Part shown: one piece after another, positions 1-12,400 of the stretch
Layout: the number at the start of each line of letters is the position of its first letter
How positions within the stretch are numbered: position 1 is the first letter of the stretch
Source of the DNA: Leptasterias polaris
Taxonomy: Eukaryota > Echinodermata > Asteroidea > Forcipulatida > Asteriidae
Assembly (NCBI GenBank): GCA_037783415.1
Contig: JAZGTN010000193.1
Span: 62,001-126,000 of the forward strand
Reading direction: 5' to 3'
DNA: 64,000 bases
Translations under genes and position numbers: made by a program
Notes under the pieces: model-generated
Databases searched by the model: none
The model's input: only the letters and a program-made list of their open reading frames with translations
What the model was told of the DNA's origin: nothing

Positions 1-75
1 CTGGATTGTGGGCCTTCATTCCTCAACTTAATCTCTTAACTACAGGTTTTGACACAATATACACAGTGCACACAA

Positions 76-402
76 CTATTTCTTTCTTCCTTTAGTGACT
101 GCTTCACTTCTTTCAAGAAAATCTGAAGGCCCAAGGAGAGATTGAGAAAATATATTAGGAAATCTCCTGAGAAACCACATGCCTGCTATAAGCTGACAAA
201 CAGTTTTGAAAAGCTCAGTTAGTATTCTTACATCATCATTTACAGGCACTGCTCTCTTCTGGGTTTTCTTTCCTTCCTTGGTTGGTTCACTCGTCTTCGA
301 TGGTTTCTGAGATGAAGAGGGTTCCATGGAAGAATGCTGCTGTGATCGGAGCTTGCGTCCGGAGACATTCAAATCAGCAGTCTGCTCGGCAAGCTTGTCA
401 AT
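76..402 (-). CDS. HORMAD1: HORMAD terminal exon 16
   Basis: 327 nt including TAG at 78-76. It starts [17 protein letters not shown], then a Ser/Lys-rich stretch and a C-terminal segment [20 protein letters not shown]. HORMADs carry a short closure motif bound by the HORMA safety belt, often at the C-terminus, but I cannot identify it with confidence. A further splice before the TAG is not excluded. Confidence 0.78.
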   Translation of the reverse strand: MDKLAEQTADLNVSGRKLRSQQHSSMEPSSSQKPSKTSEPTKEGKKTQKRAVPVNDDVRILTELFKTVCQLIAGMWFLRRFPNIFSQSLLGPSDFLERSEAVTKGRKK

Positions 403-3400
403 CTAACAAATGAATACATTGAAAAGTTCTGACTTAGGAAAATTGTTCCTCATAATCTTTAAAACAAAAATCAGAGAAATTACTGAAAGCAGCGGCACTG
501 AAAAGATGGGCTGTGGTGAGAGCGACGCCAGTGGTACAATTCCAGCAGGGTACAATTGAGGAGACCACAGCCAAATGCCTATGTCTCATAATAAATGAAA
601 GTCATGTAGGACTATAAGTCATAAGTGACATAATAAAATAATAATACCAGCCATTCAGAAATAAAAAAGTGAGACGTGTAGCAGTTTCAGTGACTACTGT
701 AATTGAAATCTGTGATCTGAACCGTGTAATGAACAACACAAAAAGAACAGTGAATTATGATACATTATATACATACACGCGCGTACCATGTGCAAGCTAA
801 GTGCCCAGCTCTTGAATGTTTTAATAATAACGGCTTCTTATATAGTGCGCATATCTGTCACTCAGTGACACTCAAGGCGCTTCAACAGTCAGTATTTTCC
901 TGCAAGGTATATGGAGCTACGTTTTGAAGTATGAGAGCTATTTCTTTACATAGCATCATGTAATGGTTTACAAGGTGCTGTGGCGCAATATGCAGCCAAT
1001 CAAACCAGGAACACCGGGGCGAACCCCTTCTCTTTTCAATAAGTGCAGTGGGTTCTTTTACGTGCATTACACAACACACGGGACCAACGGCTTTACGTCC
1101 CATCCGAAGGACGAAGCAATAATGGTTAAGTGTCTTGCTTAAGGACAAAAGTGTCACGACCGGGACTCGAACCCACACTCTGCTAATCTGGTCCGGTGCT
1201 CTTATCCGCTCGGCCACGACAAGCGTGCGCGCAGAGTAGTAATTTTTGATAAGCCAATCAGCGTTGATTTTTAGTGCTTCCAGGCGTTACGCAGAGCTAG
1301 CGGGGCGCTGCCAATGGTAGTGGGCTGAGATCCCTCTTACCTGTGTGAAATCCAGCCATGGTCTTATGTGGGTTTTTTTACCTGTGACAGTTTCAGCTTC
1401 TGCTTGTCTGACTTTTCCTCTCTCAAGGTGCTCAAGGTACTTGGATTTGGTTCCCGTTGCTCAGGTTTCTTGGATGAAATGTCATCTTCTTTGGTCTTCT
1501 TCTCAAAGTATTTCTTGAGACCCTCTGACTGAAGTTTCTCCTTGTTCACAACATGACCAAGTCTGCATTTTAAAGACAGTGCAATGTTTATTTAAACTCC
1601 ATTGCATTCTCGCTGAAATAATTTTGTTGAACCGGACCCATTCACCTGAAATCATCACCCAAGATCAGACATGAGACATGTTCCTTGGAAAAAAAATTGA
1701 CAATTTTGTTGAGTACATCAAGAGCTGACCTTCATATTCGCATGGAGTAGGCTTTTATAGACTAATCAGGCTATTTAACCACAAAGAGCGGAAGGCTATC
1801 TTGTGAGCTCGTGATGAGACAGGGAGGTCTACGCTACGCAGTTATAGACAATCTGACTGAGGGTACAGGTCATGGCAGAGGTAGGTCCCTCTAAGCTGTG
1901 CTGGAAAGCCAATGTGACAAAGTTGAGTGGTAGAAATGCGAAAGAGCTGAGAACAGGGGCGAACGAAAGAGAACAGGTTATGGTGGCATCCCGAGGAGTG
2001 CACTCATTAAACTCAGTCTGGATGAGATGGCCACAGACGCAAGATGGTAACAATAATATGACAAAGACATTTTCTTCACTGACCTCTTCCCTTTGTTAGC
2101 ACTATGGCAATATCCTTCCTTCTCAAGACGATTGATGAGACCATGAGCAACAGTTATTTCAACCCCAAGACGACGGGAAAATATTGGTATCTGTATGCGG
2201 GTTACCTCCAGTGCAGCGAGAAGAGTTCGGCGCCAGAGACAGGTTGCTTGCAGCATGACAGGTGTCAAGTTCATCAAGTAGGGGTCTGTGGGCTTGACAG
2301 GGTGAGGTACAATCTGCGATAGATTCAACAAATGCATATTAGTGAAAAGTAATAATACACAATGCTTGTGTTATTAGTTTGCTTAAAGTAAAAACCACAC
2401 TGATCCACATGTATGTAATGTAGGTTGCCGATACAGCAATGAAATCCTTCTTGAGACAATATGTTTTCTTGAAAGTGCACACCAAGAAAGTGTATGCAAG
2501 GATAAGATAAGAATTTAAGGAGTGGGCTTCAGGACTTGAATTTTGGGGAATATCCACAGGACCGCAGGGCTGGTTACTCTAAATGTTTAATGGGCCAGAA
2601 ATCATTTTATAACATGCTTGACTAACAAATGTGTACAAACCAGGTCTAGTCTGCACTTGTTGTAATTTGCAACAAGAAATTTCCCCCTTTTATTTGCATA
2701 TATTAAAGCTATTTGTGGGCAATTAGCGATGACTAGCCTTGCAGAATAGGCAAAAGGCAGGTAGAAAATCCATGAAAAAGGAAACTACATCGCTATTTCA
2801 AAAAAATATCAAAAAAATAAAAATAAATCATATGCCTAAGAGGAGACTTTTAGGGCTGTAGGTAGCAGCATATATATACAAGGTAAATACATTGTTCTTG
2901 TAAATGTTCGCATGGAAATTTACCTGGTATGTCTGCTCAACTAGCTTTCCAAAGCTTTTAATTGTTCTACAGATTCATCAGCCAGGTCATTTTATAAATG
3001 GATTTAACGATTAAATCCAAAAGGTTGAGATAAAAATGCCAATGGCACACTACAACCAAAGAGTAGAGATCAAGAAGTTGTGTAAGGAGAACACTACCAT
3101 GACTGCAACAAGACTGACCAAAGAGCGTTAAATTTTGCACCAAACTTTAAATGGTCTGGGATGAAGACCAAAAGAAAATTGACTCTGGACTTGAACCTAC
3201 GACCTATGGATTATCAAGGGTTGTAAACTTGGGTGCAATTCCTGGCCTTAGATACAGCAGTTACAGGTTGAAGGGCTTCTTACTGGGACCCCCAAACAAA
3301 GATATTGACAAAATAAGGAGACCGCCAACATAAGGGTTAGATAGCTCAGTCAGTTGAGCACTGGCAAGTTAAACTGGAGGTATCAGGTTCAAGTTCGCTC

Positions 3401-6400
3401 TATATATAACTATAAATGGGTTATGAGTTTATTACCTTGCTGCACTGGTCACAAATGTGCTTCTTTGGTGCATCTTTCTCGGATATGATAGCAAAACACA
3501 CAGCATGCTGCCACAGCCTGCACTCCTCACAGCAAATCATCAAGCCATCATCCTGAATAGAGAAATAAGTTGTCTCAGGAAAAAAACTGTTCACTTCCCT
3601 TGCTAACTTGTCTGTGTGCTTTCTGCCCCTCTCTCTTTTTATTCCTTTTCTACTCGACTGCTTTTGTTACACCAGTATATTTGTTAATGTGTATTGTGTT
3701 GTCATTTTGCCTTTGGGAAAGACTCTGCTTGGGTTAAAATGTCAGGCCATTAATATCTGTTTGCATTTATATAATAGTATAGACAGTTTGCCATAGCATA
3801 CACCAATACCAATATATGGAAGCAGTTTGCAACAGCTATAGTTCTATTTTCTCAATTTCTTGCAAAACATTCTTTCTTTGATCAAGCTCTCACTTTATTT
3901 TTGGGGGGTTAGGTTTGGCTGAGCACCTTTTAAAATAATTAGAAAAAAGAAAGAAAAAAACAACACTGCTAAAAAGCTGCAAGCCTGTTGCTTACGAATA
4001 CAGACATTTGTATCTTAACTCATTGCAACAGCAGTACAATTAAGGGTCCATGATATTCTTCTGAAGCCTCCACCTGTGAGTTTTACAATGACTAAGTATT
4101 ACGATAAATGTGCATTCTCTGTTGTTGCTCCCATGTTATAGAATGAACTTCCATCAAACGTTTGTGAAGCCAGAATGAATCTTTTACAGTCATTGGTGAA
4201 AATTGAATTGTTTCATTCTTATTGCGGAAGTCGTTGTTTACTTTAAATTAAAACTTTTTCTGTTCACCCTTTTAACATTAATTTAACCGTTTACTGGTAT
4301 TGTTGTTTACAAGTGTACAGTGTGCTGAGATACGTAAGTGCACTTAAAACAATAAATGATTAGATTAGATATTTCCTTGCTTCTTGAAAACCAAGTTTGT
4401 GTTTGATCTTACCTCATTACATCCACAAGGGCACCTTACAGTATTTTCGTCTTCCTCTTCATTCATGAGTGGCATGTTGACTGATGAAGCAGGAGTAGAC
4501 GCCCCGTCCTCTTTTGCTATAAGTTTAACAAGATTTAAAACAATTTGGGGTTGAACAAAGACAAATTGACTAGAACAGGGTTTGAACCAATGACCTCTGG
4601 TTTAACGTGCTGGTGCTCTACCACTAAGCTATATCCATATGTTGGCAGTCTCCCTGTTTTGTCAATATGTTTGTTTGGGGGTGCCAGACAGAAGCCATAT
4701 TACAGTAAGCTGCCAACTAGCCAGTGATTACAACCAAGTTTACGATACAATCTGGGAAGCGGCAGCCACGGGATCACCGTAAGGGGTTGCGACTTTTTTA
4801 TTTTAAATATCAAGTTATAAACCACAAGGAAAACTGACTGGGTGAATCTTTAAAATTTAAACAAATATCGAGTAGATAACCACAATGGAAACTGACTTGG
4901 TCAATTTTTGGATGATTTTGGGATGAACAAAGACAAATTTACAAGATCGGGATTTGAACCAATGACCTCCGGATCAACGTGCTAGCGCTCATCATACATG
5001 TTTAATGAAGGGCACTACCATTACTAGAGTTGATCATAGTGACTATTGTCTGCAAGCTTTGCTTCTTAATGGATCCCTTCGCAGTATCACATTTACTTTA
5101 TTATCATCTCTATCATTTCAAATTTCAAGTAATAAACCACAAGGGAAACTGACAGTAGCTGGCTCTGAAATTTCATTTACATTTTATTATGTAACTTTTT
5201 GTAATTTACTTTCTTTGGTTTAAACCTGAGCAGAGCCACCTAATTCAAAATGACTGAATAATAATCCTTACCAGGTCGGTGGGGACTGTTCATGGGAACA
5301 TCACTGCAGTCCTCTGGCTCCCCTTTCTGCTGTCTTCTCCCAGAACTACAATCTTTTTCCTGAACAGGTGGATTTTCTTCAGTAGTCTGTAGTGCATTTT
5401 GTTTTAGAAAGTTTGGAAGTTTTAATTTTTGCAAATGCAATAGACCTAAACCACTAAAACACCAAGTTCAACCACCACAGGGCTTGCTTATCGCCAACAA
5501 CTTACCAGGCATGATATTGCCCTAGGAAAAAAGTAGGGACCTTTTTTTCGAATTCAAGGGCTGATCTACATGCACATAGGGTGCAGACCTAAAAGACTTT
5601 TCAGGCTTTCTTAATAGCAATTTTTCTGATTTATCGAAGGGCAAAAGAAGTCAGAAAACAGACTAAAGTAGAAAGAACATAACTCATGCCTGATTTACTG
5701 ATATTGAGGAGGAAGTTTGAAATTAAAGGACTTTGTTAAGAATACTAGTTAATACTCAAAATTATGTGTTTGGAAAAAAACATAAGACTGCAGGACTTGT
5801 TCAGTTGTGGGATAACTGTGGCCATGTGCTACGACTAGCCAGAGGTATGAGCCATAGGTACCATTGCTACTTCCCTGAAGTAGACACATCCCTGTATGCA
5901 TATCTATCTCAAACATTCAATCACATGCAATATACTGTGCAATGCACAATACTGCTGTCCTGAAGGAATTCTAATTTGTTGAGCTTAATTCGGAGAGTGA
6001 GAGTTTTAACGGAGCTATTGGACAGGGCCAAAATTTCTCCGCTCAGGCCTGGAATTTCATCTGTGAGAGTGCAAGGCCATCTTCATTTCACAAAGGGAAC
6101 TTCCATTGAGAAATCTTGTGGTCCATGGGAAACTTTGAAAGAGCACCCAGACCAATTAAAGACCACCAAGGCCAAGATCAGAGCAACAGAGGCCGTGGCC
6201 TCCTTGTTATTCCTGGCATGGCGCTGTAAATGCAGAATTCTAAGACATGAAATTGGGCCCAAAATATTGGAAGTTTTTGTGCTTTGGGAAAACACCAGGG
6301 AAACAGAAAAAAATTGATCCCAGTTTTCTCTTACAAAGTCAAGATAGGAAAGAATATTACATTTTGAAAATCTCATTGACTTACCTCTGACTTATTACAG

Positions 6401-9400
6401 TCGTCCTCTTCACCGTCCTCATCCAATGCATTGTTACTGACCACATCCTGCTTGTCAGTTTCCATTGCATCTTCATTTTCCTCTTCTTTTTCATTGTCTT
6501 TCAGTTCAAACTGTTTGCGGTCAGTCTTGATTCTAAGCTTCACACTTCACAAAATAGAAAATGCAATGACTTTGTTATCAAAATTATTGGGTTTTTCTGC
6601 TGTAAAGGAAAGCTATTGAGAAAAATCACAAAACTTGAAACATGTTTGCAGCACAGATTCTTGTAAACTGGTGAAACAAAATTTATACCAGAATAAAAAT
6701 TAAAGACAAAATGCCATGTTTTCAAAAGTAGGGAACAAAAGCAAATAAAAACAAGAAATGTATGATATAAATGGACAGCAGATTTGAGAAACAAAATCTT
6801 CTGTTTGGTGCTTAAAATCGTTACAGAAAACAGTCTCAGTGGACCACCAGATTCCTCGGGCAATAACATTATTTGCTGTGACAGGCTTTGATCAAATTAT
6901 TGGAAAAGCATTATTTCACAGATTTCCATTTCCAGGCCTGATACTTCATGGAGGCCATGGAGGTAATTGCCTCAATGCCACTGGTCATTGCTGTACCGCC
7001 CTTGAAATATTCCAGTAGAAATTTAAATTGTCTTCATTGAGGTGCCCTTTACTATTGAAAGACTCCCTTGCCTTTATTAAAAGACTGAAGTATTAGGCCT
7101 GATGTCCCTTCTGAAAAAGTGGGTCTAAAGAGAACAATCATCATCTTCCTACACTGTGCAGAAACCTCCTCCGGAGTATCTCGCACATTGGTTGAGGTGC
7201 AAACAACCAGGTGCAGACAAAACTCAAGGCATACAAAAAGATCTGCATGTGCAAGTAAAAGCAGTTATTTATTTTAGCAATTTGTGTGGGGATCGGATGG
7301 GTAATTATCTGAAGGTGACACCGTTTAGTCTGGTCTTGAAGACATCTAGATTTGGTGACTCAATAACTTACTTGGGCAGTGAATTCCACATGGCGGATGG
7401 CGGCTGGGAAGAAGGAGCCTTTCAGTAAGTTTGTGCGGGTGGATGGAACAAGGAGTTTCATGTTATTTCCTCTGGTGGACGAGTTGGCTGGGATTTCTTT
7501 TAGCTGGTTTTCAGGGATGTCATGACATCCCTGACAACCACAATATTGTTAAATATTATGTAATTTTGAAATGTCCAGTAAGTTTAAGACGAGAAACAGT
7601 GGAAGAATTGAAAGATAACTATAACAACAAGTAACTCACGTGTGGAATGACTGTAGGAGTGTTGATGAGCAGCAGAGGAAATAAATTGGAAGAAAAATAA
7701 TGAACATGAAAATGAATACCTATTTTTAAAGTGAGGTGCAACAGTAATGTGAAATGCAACTTTAATTAGAAGTGATGAGAACTACCACAAGTTTTATATC
7801 ACAGTATTTTTTGAAAAATAGTTTTAAATAATGGGATGAATTTTTAATAATTACTAGTAATTACCAGCTGAGAAGCTGATTCTTTTTCAACCTCAGAATG
7901 TGAACATACAACGTTTAAAGGCCACTTTAAACTGCAGCGCTCTTGACTAGTTATGGCATGCCGGGCTAGTGTGATCCCAGGTATAACAAAATTTGTACTG
8001 TGTTTTCAATTTTCAATGGTACAGCCGAGAAACCAAAATTGAGGAAATCTGCTCAACAGCGGAAAAGTTGCCCCCTGTGTCACTTGAAAAGCCTCATATA
8101 ATAAACCCTTATTAAGGGTTGATAAAAGCCTAAAGGTACAAAACATTAGTGCACTTAATAACAGACTAATAGTTATTTACCTGGAAATGGTGTTGTGATA
8201 AGGCCTACTTACAGAGCTGCCATCATTTGCATCTTATAATCACTTGATATTTAGAATTCCATTCAACAAAATAGGGAAAAGGTTTCCATAATCAGGGAGA
8301 CTTTCAAATTTATTTATCAGAATATGGAATGATTGGGTTTTTTTCAGGGACCTTTCTGCAGATTCAGGAAGAGTTGGCAGCTCTCTGTTCGTATTAAAAT
8401 TACAAATAAGATCCCTGTTTTTTTTTAAAAGTATTGATGTGCTTCCAAAGTCCTTTATCAAACATTGTACACCTCAAATGCTTTAGTCTAAGAAACTACT
8501 CTAAGTACTTACGGTTGACACATCTCCAATCTTGACATTCATGGGCTCCTCTTCAAAATGAAAAGAATCAGACTCTGACGCTTGGAAACCAGGAGGTTCA
8601 TAGTCAGCTGGAGTAACTAAAAAACAAAAACAATCTCAATAAGTTTTCTGTCACTTTCATTCATCTACTTTTGCAGATTCTCCTTCAAAGGTCTTACAGT
8701 CTTTATATGTGTTCTGTAAAGTCTTTATAAACAGGGAACAATATTTCTTCAAGCGAATGCATAGCAAAATGTTTTGCAAATACGAGTATCGAATAGTGAT
8801 ATTTTTTTAGTACTGATACACTTTGTGTAGCAATTTTGCAAAGGATCTGCACTTCAATTGGAAAGTCTTTAGGTCTATGGGAAAATTCATAACCAGAGCA
8901 CAAAAGGCAATGCCCTCCGTGTACATCCAGACCTGTATAACTACTGCCTACCTGCCAACATTGAAACCTCAGAAATAGGAACACCAGTTTTATGAGTTCA
9001 CAGATCGCGATTCAAGAAGTCGTGCAAGTAAAGCGAATTACATGTAGACATACAAATTATGTATGTATTTAAAACAATGTACACAAATCATTGCATCCCG
9101 TATGAAAATCTCTACTTTCACAAGTAAATGGCACCCTGTTCTACCAGAACCTTTTGATTTTGTTTCATTGCTGTCATTGTCAGAAATAGGAATGTTCTGA
9201 TTTTTTGCGGCCTGTATTCCCCAAAATCTGGACAATTCTAATTAAATCTGAACAGTTGGCAGGTATGCTACTGGGTATGTGTGAGAGCAAGAGACACAAA
9301 TGGAATTACCATCATCGTAATACAGTAGCTTCATGGTCAGGATGACATCATCAGGAAGTGATTTCAGACTCTGGGTCAGGACCACAATGGTACGAAGAAG

Positions 9401-12400
9401 ACGAGTGGTGGCCTTCTTAGTCTCTGCCTCAGTAGTTGCTGAGGCAAGCTTCTTGTCATTTCTATAAAACAAAGAGTTGTGCATCAGAGATTGGATGGAA
9501 CATAAGTAAATTACTCTGAATAGAAGACTTCAAGTTTTGTAAAAGATTCTGCAGGCTCAACCAACAAAATCCAAACCATCAAACCAGTCTCCTCTTACAT
9601 ATACCATGTATCAAAACATACAGTGGCACCACCAGACTCTACAATTATTTTTTGGGGGTAGTAGGGGCAAGTGAGGGACAAAGCAATAATGAAATATAGA
9701 AAGAAAACATTGCATTAGAACAATGTAAGATTAATTAAATAAACATCAATGGTAGTGTTGACAGATTTCCAGTAAAGTTTGTTAGAGGAATATAATGATG
9801 CAGCAACTGGGGCAACTGTTTGAAAATACAAAAATTTCATTGACATTCTACTTAAAACTCAGTTTGAATGTGTGGGTGTGGGTGAGTATGTACATTCAAA
9901 CCGGGGACCTATAACAAAAGAGGACAATAGGTCCACAGTTCGGGAAAGGTCCACGGTTGGAAAACGTGTACAAAACCAATGGGAGCTGTTGCAAAAAAAG
10001 TTAGAGTATAAACAAAAGAGGGACAATAGGAGGTCCACGATTGCAGGCAAATACACACTTGGATGTGTGTGTGTTTTTGTTTGTTTTTTTGTTGTTTTTT
10101 TTTTGGGGGGGGGGGAGGGGGGGGCACACACACATCCCCCTTTGTAGACCACCCCCTTGCTGAATGTTTGAAAAACAAATCCTGACATACCTGTATATGC
10201 TGATTCCACAGCCCTCATATGAGAACTTAAATGTGTAAGACTCGATGATTTTCTGAAAGATAATAATGTCAAATCATTGTGAAGTTTAGTATCCATAAAA
10301 TGTTATTACAATACAGAAAAGGTTGGTTACATTGTAAGATGTGTGCCACACAAAGCAAAGAAAGTACAAACCACACTATGTTTACTTGTAACGACATTAT
10401 CAGGCGTATTAAGTAATAAACCACAAGGGAAACTGACGGGGTGAATGTTGAATAGTTTTGGATTAATTTTGTTGTTGTTCAACCCAAATTTATTTGGCAT
10501 GTGGAAGTCATTCTCTAGTCAAACTTTCTTTGTTCAACCCCAAATTATGGCATGTGGAAGTAATTCTCTAGTCAAACTGTCTTTGTTCAACCCTAAATTA
10601 TTTGGCATGTGGAAGTCATTCTCTAGTCATACTTTCTTTGTTCAACCCTAAATTATGGCATGTGGAAGTCATTCTCTAGTCATACTTTCTTTGTTCAACC
10701 CAAAATGATGGCATGTGGAAGTAATTCTCTAGTCAAACTTTCTTTGTTCAACCCAAATTTATTTGGCATGTGGAAGTCATTCTCTAGTCAAACTTTCTTT
10801 GTTCAACCCCAAATTATGGCATGTGGAAGTCATTCTCTAGTCATACTTTCTTTGTTCAACCCAAAATTATGGCATGTGGAAGTCATTCTCTAGTCAAACT
10901 TTCTTTGTTCAACCAAAATTTATTTGGCATGTGGAAGTCATTCTCTAGTCATACTTTCTTTGTTCAACCCAAAATTATTTGGCATGTGGAAGTCATTCGC
11001 TAGTCAAACTTTCTTTGTTCAACCCTAAATTATGGCATGTGGAAGTCATTCTCTAGTCAAACTTTCTTTGTTCAACCCAAAATTGTTTGGCATGTGGAAG
11101 TCATGGTCAAACTTTCTTTGTTCAACCCAAAATTATTTGGCCAGAGGAAAAATTCTCTACAAAATAATGTATGATTGTCTCAAAATGGTTGTGAAAGAAA
11201 AGCTGAAGATAACACTTACATCAGGCTCATTTGGATCCACATAAATCTGTTTTAAAAACAAAGAATGAAAAGACGTTAATCAAACGGAAGTATGGATGTT
11301 TTTCGGGCCTGATCCGTCAGTCTTGTATGAACCAGAATTTTTTCCTCAGTAAGGAAAAAACACTAGTAAGAGTAAAAATATAAATGTTCACAGATTTGCA
11401 AACAACTTACATGGTATAAAGATGGTTGTGGTGGAAAACTTGCCTTGAAATGCAATAGTTTTTGAGAAATGAGTAAAACAATTAGTTTTGATCAAAGTCC
11501 AAAACTCAATGTTTGAAAACAGTGAAAATTAACATTTAAGGTTTTTTCCTACTTTTTTCTAGTGACTCCAATGACCGATTGAGCTTAAAATGTCACAGGT
11601 TTTGTTATTTCACGTGTACGTTGGGTCACATCAAGTGTGGATACTGGTCTTTGACAATTACCAATGTGACACATGTGCTCTAGTACAAGGGAAAAATCAG
11701 TTTGACTGGAGCATTGCAAGGAGCACCAAATCAATGACCAGGGGGCATGGAGGCAATTACCTCTGGTGCCTCCATGAAGTATCTGGAAAGGGTTACAGAG
11801 TTTAGTCACTTTAACACTTTATATAGAGCTTCTATAAAGCACAAGTCTTTCAAATAATATTTTAGCTTAAGATATTGAACTGTTTTCTTTCAAACTTTTG
11901 AAGATGCTATCTTGTTGTTATTGGTAGTAAAGAAGAAAATAAGGCTAATAAATTATCATTACTCACCCCAATCGTCAAGGTTCGGAGCTATAGTTTGTAA
12001 AAAAAGAAGAATGAAAATGAAACAAATTAATGTTATGTCAAATATTTTGAGGAATATGGCACCTGGCAATGAACTGATTTAGAAGATTTGATTAGTTTTC
12101 TTAAAGCTATAGGATCAAACATGGCCAATACCCAAAGACTGATCTCCCATGTACAGCATAGCAAAATGTTACACAAAATTTATCAGTTGCTACTCAAAAA
12201 TCATCACTCGCTACTCAATATTAGCATTCAGTTTGTACGACAAATATTGTCTATAGCAAAATTTCTTGACAAAATCAATCCCTGATACCCCAGTTCCACG
12301 AAGCTTATGATATTTGCCCTAAAACAAACTTTGCTCTAGCCACACCCACATGCATGTAGCGAGAACAGGCAAACAGCAAAATACCATTGTCTACCGAGTC

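Noticed and set aside
9859..10296. 145-codon frame with poly-Pro and Lys/Thr stretch
   Set aside because: It runs across a real HORMAD exon in another frame and a TG/G simple repeat; low-complexity artefact.
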